From NCBI GenBank assembly GCA_026713485.1, contig JAPOOK010000061.1:1-59616 (forward strand): a DNA stretch of 59,616 bases. The letters run 5' to 3'. Made by a program: the position numbers and the translations under genes. Origin of the DNA: Chloroflexota bacterium (GTDB taxonomy: Bacteria; Chloroflexota; Dehalococcoidia; UBA6926). This document shows, one piece after another, positions 7,945 to 15,572 of the stretch. Below the pieces are notes generated by a model. That model saw nothing but the letters and a program-made list of their open reading frames with translations, searched no databases and was not told the origin of the DNA. How positions within the stretch are numbered: the first letter of the stretch is position 1; every line of letters begins with the position of its first letter.

Positions 7945-8376
7945 ATGGCACGACCGATTGTTCCTGTTCCGGATCCGGCGACTCAGCCTTTCTGGGACGC
8001 ATGCAACGAAGGCAAGCTCATCGTTCAGTACTGCTCGGTGTGTGATCGCAGGCAGTTCCCGCCCGAGGCAGCCTGCCGCGATTGTGGCTTCAATTTCCAT
8101 CTGACATGGCAGGAGACCAGTGGTCGCGCCAAGATTGTTGGCTACTCAATCACGTACGACTCCCGCCTGGTTCAGTGGCATCCATTGCAGCCTTTCCTCA
8201 ACGTCATCGTGGCGCTTGAGGAAGACCCTGTGATCAACTTCCACACAAATCTCATCGACGACTTCGGCACGAACCTGTCCGAGGAGCCCGATATTCCGAT
8301 CGGCGCGACCTGTGAGGTCCAGTTCGTGGAGGCGGAGCCGGGCCGCATGATCCCGGAGTGGAAGCTGGTCAAGTAG
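7945..8376 (+). CDS. DUF35 OB-fold zinc-ribbon protein, copy B
   Basis: A 143-residue near-duplicate of the copy A protein, with Ile/Val, Val/Ala, Glu/Asp changes and a different last residue plus one extra Lys. Both CxxC pairs are kept, so the zinc ribbon should be intact. The ATG at 7945 is chosen because GGGGGAGA lies just upstream and the N-terminus then matches copy A exactly; an in-frame upstream ATG at 7846 would precede or overlap the promoter. The partner thiolase-fold gene starts 60 bases downstream. Expected role is as for copy A, with possible divergence in substrate or expression. Confidence 0.85.
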   Translation: MARPIVPVPDPATQPFWDACNEGKLIVQYCSVCDRRQFPPEAACRDCGFNFHLTWQETSGRAKIVGYSITYDSRLVQWHPLQPFLNVIVALEEDPVINFHTNLIDDFGTNLSEEPDIPIGATCEVQFVEAEPGRMIPEWKLVK

Positions 8377-8436
8377 GCGTTGGCCTGTTTCTAAAGAAGC
8401 AAGCAGCGCATATCACAAGGAAAGGAAAATACGCAG

Positions 8437-9726
8437 ATGGCACGTGAAGTCAACTGGGAACGAAATCACGATCCCGTGGGCATCTGGAACGGCCGCGGCA
8501 AGGCAGCATTGGTTGCCCGAGGCCACTCCCCGACGGATCGCCGCTGGGACGGCGAGTCGCTAGACAAGTCCCTCGGCGCATTCATGATGATCGCCGTACA
8601 AAACGCCCTTGATGACGCAGGCATCACCATAGACGACGTTGATGGCATCATCGGTTCCGCCGGCGGCCAGGGAAACGGCCAGCCCTTGAGCGACGTATGG
8701 GGCCCGCGCCCGTACTTCGATGCGCCCTATGACTCGGAGGACGGCCTGACGCACGTCACTGGCCAGTGGCTCCGCCAGCAGATGGGCTTCAAGAATCTCA
8801 GGTACATCAACAACCATGGCGACCCCGTCTGGAATCTCATCGGACAGGCCTCACAGGCCATTGCCGATGGGCGAGCAGAGGTTGTGGTTGTCACTTACCC
8901 GAACGGCAACCTGCCTGGACGCTATCACCAAGATCCGTCCAACCAGGCGCGTGGCCCGGCGGTATGGCCAAACACGTGGGGCTGGGGCCTTTCCGGCCAA
9001 GGCTTCACGTTCAACCAGTACTGCCAGAAGTACGGCACGAACCATGACCGCATGGCTCCGTTTGTCGTGCAGGAGCGCAAGAACGGCCTCCTCTGGGAGC
9101 ACAGCTACTATGCGCAGCACGAGCCCGGCGAGTTCACCGAAGAGGACTACCTCAATGGTCGGATGATCGCCCGTGACCTGAGCATTTTCGACTGTGACCG
9201 CCCGGTGTTGGCAGCAGCTGCCTATGTCATGGTCTCCGCAGACCGTGCCAAGGACATGAAGCAGAAGCCGGTGTACATCCTGGATCACACGGAGAGCCAG
9301 TTCTCTCCGCGGAGCCTGGTGCAGACGATTGACGACACGGAAGAGTGGACGGATATCCAGGCACAGCGGTCCTACAACGGGTCCGGCCTGAAGCCCGAGG
9401 ATATCGACATCTTCGCGCCGTACGACGGTTTCGCCGTGTTCACGCAGTACTACATCGAGGCATTCGGTTGGCGCGGCGTCAAGCGCGGCGAGGCGCATGA
9501 CTTCTACGCCGGCGACATCAGCCTGAAGGGGCCGAATCCTCTGAACTCCGGCGGCGGAAACATGGGCACCGGTCGCATGAGGACCGTGTTCATCACCGAC
9601 CCGCTTGAGCAGCTTCAGGGCCGCGCAGGCGACCGGCAGGTCACCACGAAGGCAGAGGTTGCGGTGACACACGGTGTGCTGCCAATCACGGCCGGCACCG
9701 TGGTGATGTCCACTTCACCTGACTAA
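8437..9726 (+). CDS. Thiolase-fold (Ltp2-like, non-thiolytic) protein, copy B
   Basis: A 429-residue paralogue of copy A with no length change. The same replacements at catalytic positions are kept (no nucleophilic Cys, APYDGF in place of HDxF, NSGGGNMGTGRM), so loss of thiolytic chemistry predates the duplication. Differences cluster in a loop (GGQGNGQPLSD versus GGQPGGAPLSD), around residues 265-285 and in the last 30 residues. A ribosome site (AAGGAAAGGA) lies before the ATG. It presumably pairs with the DUF35 protein encoded just upstream, and cross-pairing with copy A's partner is possible because the DUF35 proteins are nearly identical. Reaction inferred: retro-aldol or condensation on an acyl-CoA. 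Confidence 0.8.
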   Translation: MAREVNWERNHDPVGIWNGRGKAALVARGHSPTDRRWDGESLDKSLGAFMMIAVQNALDDAGITIDDVDGIIGSAGGQGNGQPLSDVWGPRPYFDAPYDSEDGLTHVTGQWLRQQMGFKNLRYINNHGDPVWNLIGQASQAIADGRAEVVVVTYPNGNLPGRYHQDPSNQARGPAVWPNTWGWGLSGQGFTFNQYCQKYGTNHDRMAPFVVQERKNGLLWEHSYYAQHEPGEFTEEDYLNGRMIARDLSIFDCDRPVLAAAAYVMVSADRAKDMKQKPVYILDHTESQFSPRSLVQTIDDTEEWTDIQAQRSYNGSGLKPEDIDIFAPYDGFAVFTQYYIEAFGWRGVKRGEAHDFYAGDISLKGPNPLNSGGGNMGTGRMRTVFITDPLEQLQGRAGDRQVTTKAEVAVTHGVLPITAGTVVMSTSPD

Positions 9727-9754
9727 AGACTTCTGTCATAATACGGGGGTCAAG

Positions 9755-9790
9755 ATGCAACTCCCTGCCGGTACCGGCAGGGAGTTGCAT
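9755..9790. terminator. Long perfect palindrome after thiolase copy B
   Basis: A 36-base perfect palindrome with a GTAC centre forms a 16-bp stem with a GUAC tetraloop. No T-run follows on the + strand (TACTAACACT), so it is a weak or bidirectional terminator, or an RNA-stabilising hairpin. It has the same design as the palindromes at 886 and 7712. Confidence 0.6.
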
Positions 9791-9820
9791 TACTAACACT
9801 AATCACATGGGGTGGAAGGT

Positions 9821-10201
9821 ATGGCGATACTTCTGAGCTTTGACATTGACGGAACCCTTGAGCTTGGCGACCCGCCCGGCGGCGTCACAACAGAGATGGT
9901 CCGCAAGGCACGTGATGTGGGTTTTATCATTGGCAGTTGTTCAGACAAGCCGCTGAGTGTACAGCGCAAGATTTGGGAAGACATGGAACTAACGCCCGCG
10001 TTTGTCTCCGCCAAGCATCAGCTCGGCAAGGTCAGGCGTGAGAACCCGGCGGACGCCTACTACCACATGGGCGATCGGGACACGGATTACATGGCCGCGA
10101 AGGACAACAATTTCGGTTTCTGGTGGGCGCATGAGGCCGCCGAACAGCCATGGCTCGAGTTCGACATGAACAACCACGAGCAGATTCCCATCACCACCTA
10201 G
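9821..10201 (+). CDS. Small HAD-superfamily hydrolase-like protein
   Basis: A 126-residue cap-less HAD-like protein. Motif I is SFDIDGTLE (Asp nucleophile and Asp general acid), a Ser/Cys patch GSCSDKP stands near motif II, a Lys in AKHQLGKVR can serve as motif III and GDRDTDYMAA is motif IV. All four motifs are present in a minimal core, so phosphatase or phosphotransferase activity is likely, but substrate is unknown. The start is the ATG at 9821 behind GGAAGG; the GTG at 9812 would add only three residues. It converges on the minus-strand gene at 10262, with a shared terminator between. Confidence 0.75.
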   Translation: MAILLSFDIDGTLELGDPPGGVTTEMVRKARDVGFIIGSCSDKPLSVQRKIWEDMELTPAFVSAKHQLGKVRRENPADAYYHMGDRDTDYMAAKDNNFGFWWAHEAAEQPWLEFDMNNHEQIPITT

Positions 10202-10219
10202 ACCTGCGCAAAAAACGAT

Positions 10220-10247
10220 ACGCCGCCCAGTGGGCGGCGTTCTTCGT
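10220..10247. terminator. Bidirectional terminator between convergent genes
   Basis: A 9-bp G+C stem (10220-10228 with 10232-10240, loop AGT) has TTCTTCGTT on the + side and an A-run (10210-10215) that gives a U-run on the minus strand. It can end both the HAD gene and the gene at 10262-10669. Confidence 0.8.
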
Positions 10248-10261
10248 TAAGGGGCGTGGCG

Positions 10262-10669
10262 TTATGACTGCTGGTTGGGAGTGGGAGCAATCTTGAGCGG
10301 AATCACAGCCGATTCGTGGCCGTCGATGAGCCAGGAGACTTCGTAGTCGCCGTAGGCAGGGAACGTTACCCCGTGCAAGCCGAGTGCGATGCGGTGGGTC
10401 CGGTGGGTGTAGCCGGTTTGGGGTCGGCCAATTTCCACCTGCGTTCTGAGGGCCGGGACAACATCTCCGCCATCAGCATCAACGATGTGAACCTCAACGG
10501 TCTTTGATCCCGCCTCAACTGCCTTGAACCGAAACGCTGCCACAACATAGAAGGCGGGATGATTCAGCGGAACTTCCTGGGCGTAAATGGTGTCAAAGCC
10601 GATGCCGACGGCGGTCAGCTTGGACGAGTTTTCGGCGTAATCGCAGACAAAGGCAAAAGCGACATCCAT
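10262..10669 (-). CDS. Conserved small beta-rich protein of unknown function (possibly DUF6941-like)
   Basis: A 135-residue protein with no signal peptide and no membrane span. The N-terminus MDVAFAFVCDYAENSSKL and later pieces (YVVAAFRFKAVEAGSKTVEVHIVDADGG, HGVTFPAYGDYEVSWLIDG) predict alternating beta strands, like an Ig-like or C2-like sandwich. I associate this N-terminal pattern with a DUF6941-type family, but the match is from memory and uncertain. The ATG is supported by GAGGA 6 bases upstream. The gene is single, bounded by the terminator at 10220 and the tRNA-Pro gene. No function can be assigned. Confidence 0.65.
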   Translation of the reverse strand: MDVAFAFVCDYAENSSKLTAVGIGFDTIYAQEVPLNHPAFYVVAAFRFKAVEAGSKTVEVHIVDADGGDVVPALRTQVEIGRPQTGYTHRTHRIALGLHGVTFPAYGDYEVSWLIDGHESAVIPLKIAPTPNQQS

Positions 10670-10713
10670 TGGTGATCCTCAGCGTAGGTCATTGGCTTCA
10701 CAAGACGTTTCAA

Positions 10714-10790
10714 TGGTCGGGGTGCCCGGATTTGAACCGGGGGCCCCCTGCACCCCATGCAGGTGCGCTTCCGGGCTGCGCCACACCCCG
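10714..10790 (-). tRNA. tRNA-Pro (anticodon GGG), CCA encoded
   Basis: Read on the minus strand, a 7-bp acceptor stem CGGGGTG/CACCCCG, a D arm, an anticodon stem CCTGC/GCAGG with loop ATGGGGT (anticodon GGG), and a T arm with GGTTCAAATCC are all intact. A is the discriminator, and the 3' CCA is in the DNA. The 77-base length is standard for tRNA-Pro. Confidence 0.95.
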
Positions 10791-10849
10791 ACCGACGTTT
10801 GCGCATGATACTCGTGGGGCGCGTGGCGACGCAAGCCGTGCCGACGGCA

Positions 10850-10855
10850 TAGGAT
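10850..10855 (+). promoter_or_regulatory. -10 element (TAGGAT) of a probable leaderless transcript
   Basis: TAGGAT ends 6 bases before the ATG at 10862 and no ribosome site precedes the ATG. The spacing matches the pattern of leaderless genes in actinobacteria and Deinococcus, where transcription starts at the A of the start codon. Confidence 0.35.
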
Positions 10856-10861
10856 ACACAC

Positions 10862-11542
10862 ATGCACGTACGGGAATTGCATTCATGGAATCTCACACCG
10901 CGAGAGGCCATCGCCCTCCAACGGGAACTGGCCGGGCAACTGAAGCTGGATCAAGCCTTGCCGGAGAGCGCAGTGCACACGATTGCAGGTGTTGATCTCT
11001 CTCCGCCGGACGCAGAGTCGGGGCGTGTTCGTGGGGCAGTAGTCGCGGTGGCATGGCCGTCACTTGAGGTTGTGGAGGTATCAACGGCAGAGGGCGTAGC
11101 AGATTTCCCTTACGTGCCAGGGCTGCTGTCGTTCAGGGAGGCGCCGATCCTGCTTGAGGCTCTGGCGGGATTGAGCTCGACGCCTGACATGATTCTTGTT
11201 GACGGACAGGGGACGGCGCATCCACGTCGGTTTGGGATTGCCTGCCACCTGGGGTTAGCCGTCGACGTGCCGACCATCGGGTGCGCAAAGTCGCGACTTG
11301 TCGGCACGCATCAGGAGCCGGACGAACAGAAAGGCGCCTGGACTTCCCTCGTGGATCATGAGGATCCTATAGGGGCGGTTGTGCGCACGCGCACGGGCGT
11401 GAGGCCTATCTATGTTTCGCCGGGAAACACTATCGATCTTGAGTCGTCAGTGAGATGGGCGTTGGCCTGTTCTCCACGGTATCGCGTGCCCGTGCCAACC
11501 CGATTGGCGCATCGGGCTGCCGCCGGCGAATCGCTCCTGTAA
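10862..11542 (+). CDS. nfi: Endonuclease V
   Basis: A 226-residue endonuclease V, which nicks DNA on the 3' side of deoxyinosine one phosphate away in repair of deaminated adenine. The family signatures are present in order: AGVDLSP (Asp45), YVPGLLSFREAP (Glu93, with the Tyr used in lesion recognition) and LVDGQGTAHPRRFG (Asp114), then GCAKSRLVG. These acidic residues match the metal-binding set of known enzymes. Length is typical. The start lacks a ribosome site but has a -10 element just upstream, suggesting a leaderless message. prfB follows 49 bases downstream. Confidence 0.93.
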   Translation: MHVRELHSWNLTPREAIALQRELAGQLKLDQALPESAVHTIAGVDLSPPDAESGRVRGAVVAVAWPSLEVVEVSTAEGVADFPYVPGLLSFREAPILLEALAGLSSTPDMILVDGQGTAHPRRFGIACHLGLAVDVPTIGCAKSRLVGTHQEPDEQKGAWTSLVDHEDPIGAVVRTRTGVRPIYVSPGNTIDLESSVRWALACSPRYRVPVPTRLAHRAAAGESLL

Positions 11543-11591
11543 AATTAATCACAATGTAGTCGGCATAAACTGACCTGGAGTTGGCAAATCG

Positions 11592-12696
11592 ATGCAGGAC
11601 GTAAGGAACGGCGCTCAGCAACTGCTGGATCGGATCGCAACATACCTGGAGCGTCTTTGATCTGCCGGGCAAGGAGTCTCGGGTTGCGCAGCTGGATGTT
11701 GAATCGGCGAAGCCGGACTTCTGGAACGACGCGCAGCGCGCGCAGGGCATCTTGAAAGAGGCTTCAACGCTGCGGGAGGAGATTGCCACGTGGCAGTCTC
11801 TTGAGAGGCGCGCGCGGGGATTGGTGGATCTTGCCGACATGGCGCTTACGGAGGACGCTTCGGAACTGGAACCTGAGCTGGAGTCCGAGCGTGAGATTGT
11901 TGAGAAGGCTCTCGAAGACCTCGAAACGCAGGCGATGCTGAGCGGGCCACATGACGGGCGTTCGGCAATTGTATCGCTGCAGGCCGGCGCTGGCGGCGTC
12001 GACTCGCAGGATTGGGCGCAGATGTTGGTCACGATGTTCCGCCGGTGGGGAGATTCACACGGCCACAAGGTGCGAATTCTCGACTGGATGGACGGCGATG
12101 AGGCGGGCATCAAGCGGGCGGACCTTGAGATCGATGGGACGAACGTGTACGGGTACCTGAAAGGAGAGGCGGGGGTTCATCGGTTGATTCGCCTGTCGCC
12201 TTTCGATAACCAGCACCAGCGGCACACGTCTTTTGCACTGGTAGAGGTGCTGCCGGTAGTCGATGACGCCGTGGACGTGTCAATCAGTCCGGAGGACCTC
12301 CGGGTGGACACTTTCCGCAGCAGCGGCGCGGGCGGACAGAATGTGCAAAAGAACGAGACGGCAGTGAGGCTGACACATATTCCGACCGGGCTTGCAGTAA
12401 GTGTTCAGAACGAGCGCTCCCAGGGACGGAATCGCGAGATCGCGATGCGTATTCTGATGGCGCGTTTGGTGGAGAGGGAGATGGCCAAGCGGCGTGAGGA
12501 GGAGATGCGGCTACGGGGCGAGTTTGTCGCGCCGGAGTGGGGCAACCAGATTCGCACCTACGTCCTCCACCCATACAAGATGGTCAAGGATCATCGCACG
12601 GGGCATGAGGAGCCGGACCCGGACGCCGTGCTAGGCGGAGAGTTGGACCCGTTCCTGACGACGTGGCTGCGGGAGTCCGTGGGGAGAGAGCGGTAG
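11592..12696 (+). CDS. prfB: Peptide chain release factor 2 with programmed +1 frameshift
   Basis: RF2 recognises UGA and UAA stops. The first 22 codons run from ATG 11592 to CTT (11655-11657) and are followed by an in-frame TGA (11658-11660). Reading resumes at +1 with GAT (11659) giving LFDLPGKESRVAQLD, the normal RF2 sequence. The joined protein is about 367 residues. The tripeptide anticodon SPF is at residues 202-204 (RLSPFDN) and the GGQ hydrolysis motif at 247-249 (SGAGGQNVQKNETAVRLTH). The CTTTGA slip site and the upstream GGAG are the standard autoregulatory signal: low RF2 favours shifting. The coordinates span both frames, with base 11658 skipped. A lipoprotein gene starts 2 bases after the stop. 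Confidence 0.95.
11647..11661 (+). promoter_or_regulatory. prfB programmed frameshift site
   Basis: TGGAG (Shine-Dalgarno-like), three bases, CTT TGA T. The anti-SD contact, slippery CTT codon and UGA are the three known stimulators of RF2 frameshifting. Spacing from GGAG to CTT is the usual 3 bases. Confidence 0.9.
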
Positions 12697-12698
12697 TC

Positions 12699-13352
12699 GT
12701 GCAGGGATCAATCGCAATTGGCGGGTGGCGGACGCAACGATGGCTCGTCGTCTTTGCCGCCCTGCTCGCAATGCTGTTTGCCACGGGAGTATTGGCAGGC
12801 TGTTCGCTTGGGGAGGAGCCGACACCAGATGTGAGCGCCTGCACGGGCGAGCCTTCGGAGGCTCCGAATCCATTTCTGATTCCGGGTACGGAAGAGATGC
12901 AATACCGTGACAGCGAGCTTGGGGTTAGTTTCTGTCACCCGGACGACTGGCTGATCAGCGACCCGGAGAGCACCGAGGGGATCGTCGTTTCTCTCGTGTC
13001 ACCGGAGCAAACCGTCACCATGGACATTGAGCGCGATCTTCCTCCACCACAGATCGATTTCATGTCATACGGGAATGCCCGCATGAGGTTCTTCCAGCAA
13101 CTGCAGCCCAGCCTTGAAATCGTGGAAGAGACGGAAACTGCCCTGACGGATGGCACGCCGGCATACCACGCGAACTGGGTTTCAAGAGCCGAGGATGCAG
13201 AAACGACGGGGGAGACGCTGGTTGTCTTTCGCGGGGAGGGTGACGACCGCGAGGCATTCATGATCGTGTCTTCAGGACCCTCGTCGCTCTACAGCGCGTG
13301 GACGGGGCCGATTCTGTTCTTCTACGAAACACTGACGATCGACCCAGCCTAG
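12699..13352 (+). CDS. Putative lipoprotein of unknown function
   Basis: A 217-residue protein with a basic N-terminus, a hydrophobic core (WLVVFAALLAMLFATGV) and a lipobox LAGC, then a Thr/Pro-bearing linker and a globular domain. The domain (DSELGVSFCHPDDWLISD, then SLVSPEQTVTMDIE, LEIVEETETALTDGTPAYHANWVS) resembles small PsbP/Mog1-like or DUF1795-like folds often found on secreted lipoproteins, a low-confidence impression. The GTG at 12699 is preferred because GGGGAGAG lies 10 bases upstream; the GTG at 12663 would overlap prfB. Cotranscription with prfB is likely given the 2-base gap. Confidence 0.65.
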   Translation: MQGSIAIGGWRTQRWLVVFAALLAMLFATGVLAGCSLGEEPTPDVSACTGEPSEAPNPFLIPGTEEMQYRDSELGVSFCHPDDWLISDPESTEGIVVSLVSPEQTVTMDIERDLPPPQIDFMSYGNARMRFFQQLQPSLEIVEETETALTDGTPAYHANWVSRAEDAETTGETLVVFRGEGDDREAFMIVSSGPSSLYSAWTGPILFFYETLTIDPA

Positions 13353-13370
13353 CTGTAGACCGCTCCGCGG

Positions 13371-13961
13371 CTAGTCACTCCCTTCACTGCCGCCCATTCC
13401 CGCGATGATTCGCTGGAGCGCGCTGACAGCAGAAAGCGCGGCGACCGCAACAACGGCGATGAGCGGCTGCGCAATGACCAAACCAATGGCCAGGATAGCA
13501 ACACGGACCGGACGCGGGGCGGGAATAAAGCCGCCGCGATTCAGTCCCAGACTCTCTGCGCGCGCTCTCGCATAGCTCACCAGCATTGAGAGAGCGAGCG
13601 CGGCAGTGGTCGCCACGACTGCGAGAACATCTTCTTCTCGCGCGAAGTGGAAGCTCAGGCCAATGAGGAGTGCCGCTTCCCCTACCCTGTCAAGCACAGA
13701 ATCCAGGAAAGCGCCAGTACGGGACACCGAATCCGTGTGGCGTGCAAGCGCGCCGTCCAAGCCATCCATCAGGCTTCCGGCGAGGAATACAAGGCCGGCG
13801 GGCAACAACTCGCCCTGACCGGCCAGGTACCCTGCGCCCACAGCGATAAGGGCGCCAAGGACAGTCAGATGGTTGGGACGAACACCGACCGCGGCAAGAA
13901 TACGAACGATGGGCGACCGTATGCTCTCAATGGCATTCGTGAAAACGGAGAGACGGCTCAC
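13371..13961 (-). CDS. CDP-alcohol phosphatidyltransferase (PI-phosphate synthase or PgsA-like)
   Basis: A 196-residue polytopic membrane enzyme with the full CDP-alcohol transferase signature: DGLDGALAR, eight residues, GAFLD, then SVLD, giving the Asp residues that bind two metals and the CDP group. It transfers a phosphatidyl group from CDP-diacylglycerol to an alcohol phosphate. The length and the N-terminus (IRSPIVRILAAVGVRPNHLTVLGAL) resemble actinobacterial phosphatidylinositol-phosphate synthase. Inositol-1-phosphate synthase is encoded at 30072, which supports inositol phosphate as acceptor, but phosphatidylglycerophosphate synthase remains possible. It starts at GTG and may share a transcript with the gene at 14016. 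Confidence 0.8.
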   Translation of the reverse strand: MSRLSVFTNAIESIRSPIVRILAAVGVRPNHLTVLGALIAVGAGYLAGQGELLPAGLVFLAGSLMDGLDGALARHTDSVSRTGAFLDSVLDRVGEAALLIGLSFHFAREEDVLAVVATTAALALSMLVSYARARAESLGLNRGGFIPAPRPVRVAILAIGLVIAQPLIAVVAVAALSAVSALQRIIAGMGGSEGSD

Positions 13962-14015
13962 GGTTTCTTCGGGGCCGCCACAGACAGCCGCCGGCCTTTG
14001 TGTCCGTGGATGACT

Positions 14016-14930
14016 TTAATCCGCTGACGAGGAGCCGCGAGACACGTAGATGCCGAGTTTGTCGAGGAGCTGCGATTCGACGGTCCCCTCTTCAGGACGA
14101 CGGCGGCGGCGGCCACGACGGCGTCGCCGACCCTCAATACTCCGAAGAACCTCATAGATGCGGCCCATGGTGACCGCTCCCCAATCCACAGAGGACTGGG
14201 TCATATCCCGCTCCCGCTCAGGGCCATAGATGGCGACGGTGGAGTGGTTCGTTCCCCGGCCCTCGAGTTCAACAGTCTCGCCCGTGTAATCGGCAACCGT
14301 CTGCCGAATTCCCTCAAGATCCGGGGATTGGACGGACTCGTTATTGAGGATGATCTGGACCGCAAATCGTCCCTGTCGCCGGAAGGCCCAGTTGAGGCCG
14401 ATCTTGCCTCGGCCCATGCGGACAATTCGCTCACGCGGCCCCTCTGTGCGAGAGAGGCGGGCGTCCGGCATCCTGGCTTGGAAACTGGCAACGAGCTGAT
14501 TCCAGAAATCTTCTCGCGAGGAAAAGGCAGCCGCGACCTCCTCTACGTCGGGCTCAGGGGTCGGTTCAGATGCCGGCGCGGCGGCCTGAGACCTGGTTGA
14601 TCTGCTTCCCGGGGGGCGGCCACGCCTGCGGCGAGGAGCTCCGGCGCCTGCTCTTGAAGAGGTTCCGGCAGGAACGCCATGGATTCCCTGGATTACGTTG
14701 TTGAGGTTGATGCTCTGCTGTATCCGCGCCGCCACGGTCATGATGTCGAGGATTTCATTGTTGTTGATGCCATCGGCCAGCGCATCCGACATAGCCTGCC
14801 TGATTGCCGCTTCATCACGAACTGCCGCAGCCGTCGCGAGGGCTACGATTACGGAGGTCCTGCTGTCGAGAGCTATTCCCAAGGAATTCTCTCCAAGTAA
14901 CCCTGTCACTTTCCTATACTCCCTTACCAC
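14016..14930 (-). CDS. Two-domain protein: CMD-like helical domain plus DUF4268-like domain
   Basis: A protein of about 304 residues. Residues about 15-85 look like an AhpD/carboxymuconolactone decarboxylase-type helical domain (LDSRTSVIVALATAAAVRD, ALADGINNNEILDIMTVAA) but lack the CxxC pair. A basic Pro/Arg/Ser-rich linker follows. Residues about 140-270 (REDFWNQLVASFQARMPDARL, GKIGLNWAFRRQGRFAVQIIL, SVDWGAVTMGRIYEVLRSIE) resemble the DUF4268 domain found near nuclease and restriction genes. A second Arg-rich patch ([13 protein letters not shown]) sits before the C-terminus and suggests nucleic-acid binding. The GTG at 14930 is the longest start; an in-frame GTG about seven codons later is an alternative. 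Function is unknown. Confidence 0.6.
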   Translation of the reverse strand: MVREYRKVTGLLGENSLGIALDSRTSVIVALATAAAVRDEAAIRQAMSDALADGINNNEILDIMTVAARIQQSINLNNVIQGIHGVPAGTSSRAGAGAPRRRRGRPPGSRSTRSQAAAPASEPTPEPDVEEVAAAFSSREDFWNQLVASFQARMPDARLSRTEGPRERIVRMGRGKIGLNWAFRRQGRFAVQIILNNESVQSPDLEGIRQTVADYTGETVELEGRGTNHSTVAIYGPERERDMTQSSVDWGAVTMGRIYEVLRSIEGRRRRRGRRRRRPEEGTVESQLLDKLGIYVSRGSSSAD

Positions 14931-15095
14931 GTTCTACGCCACTACAAGGGGTGGTGAAGCAATATCGCCACTTTTCTTGTCAAAATCAGGTTTCTTACAA
15001 GTTTTTGCTTTTCACCGTAAGGGAAAACTGCAGTGGCTTAACCAGTGCTTTCGACGCGGCGGCGTGTGCGCGAATCCGTTCTCGACAACTCGAAC

Positions 15096-15407
15096 TTACA
15101 TGAGGCCGGCTAGAAGCTCTTTCGCTTCCGGCCGAAGCATCTCCGGAGTCCAGGGCGGGTCCCAAACAATGTCCACCTGGGAATCATTCACGCCTTCGAG
15201 TTCAAGGATGCGATTCTCGACTTCGGGGCCAACTGTGCCGGCCATTGGGCAGCCCGGGGCAGTGAGTGTCATCGTGACGTAGACACAATCTTCCCGTATA
15301 TCTATGTCGTAAATGAGACCAAGATCATAAATGTTCAGCGGAATCTCAGGGTCGTAGCATGTCCGCAAAACGTCGACTACTTGCTCTTCAGTAATTGTGT
15401 TAGGCAC
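15096..15407 (-). CDS. MIP18/DUF59-family Fe-S assembly protein (SufT/PaaD-like)
   Basis: A 103-residue DUF59 protein. The family core is clear: an N-terminal helix (EEQVVDVLRTCYDPEIPLNIYDLGLIYDIDI), the TLTAPGCPM motif with its reactive Cys, and VDIVWDPPWTPEML. SufT-like proteins help mature Fe-S proteins; PaaD-like ones work with ring-epoxidase clusters, none of which is here. The GTG start has GGAGG about 5 bases upstream. It lies divergent from lpdA, whose complex partners do not need Fe-S, and 5 kb from the A-type Fe-S carrier gene. General Fe-S cluster assembly is the best call. Confidence 0.85.
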   Translation of the reverse strand: MPNTITEEQVVDVLRTCYDPEIPLNIYDLGLIYDIDIREDCVYVTMTLTAPGCPMAGTVGPEVENRILELEGVNDSQVDIVWDPPWTPEMLRPEAKELLAGLM

Positions 15408-15572
15408 GCCAGCCTCCTAATGCAGAAGATACATCGCAACTTACCCCATTGAGACCAGCATACACTCTTTCAGTAGAGGGTGTTACTTCACCCCTTGCGG
15501 GCATAATCCTATGCTGGTTCTATTAGCATATGGCACTAGAGACATATTCGGCAGTTGGAGGCAAACAAGGAA

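Larger units (their letters stand above)
5871..9726 (+). repeat. Tandem duplication of a promoter-DUF35-thiolase unit
   Basis: Unit A (5871-7686) and unit B (7873-9726) each hold a TTGACA promoter, a DUF35 gene and a thiolase-fold gene in the same order. The DUF35 proteins differ at 4 of 142 aligned positions, and the thiolase-fold proteins are both 429 residues and nearly identical except for short patches. Many synonymous differences show the duplication is not very recent. Intergenic sequences have diverged except for the promoter elements and the ribosome sites. Confidence 0.85.

Noticed and set aside
11592-11660. prfB as a pseudogene broken by a frameshift
   Set aside because: The stop and shift occur exactly at the conserved CTTTGA regulatory site with the SD-like element upstream, so it is programmed.
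15470-15500. GGGTG-N6-CACCC hairpin upstream of lpdA
   Set aside because: Only a 5-bp stem, no T-run and no conserved context, so no function could be supported.
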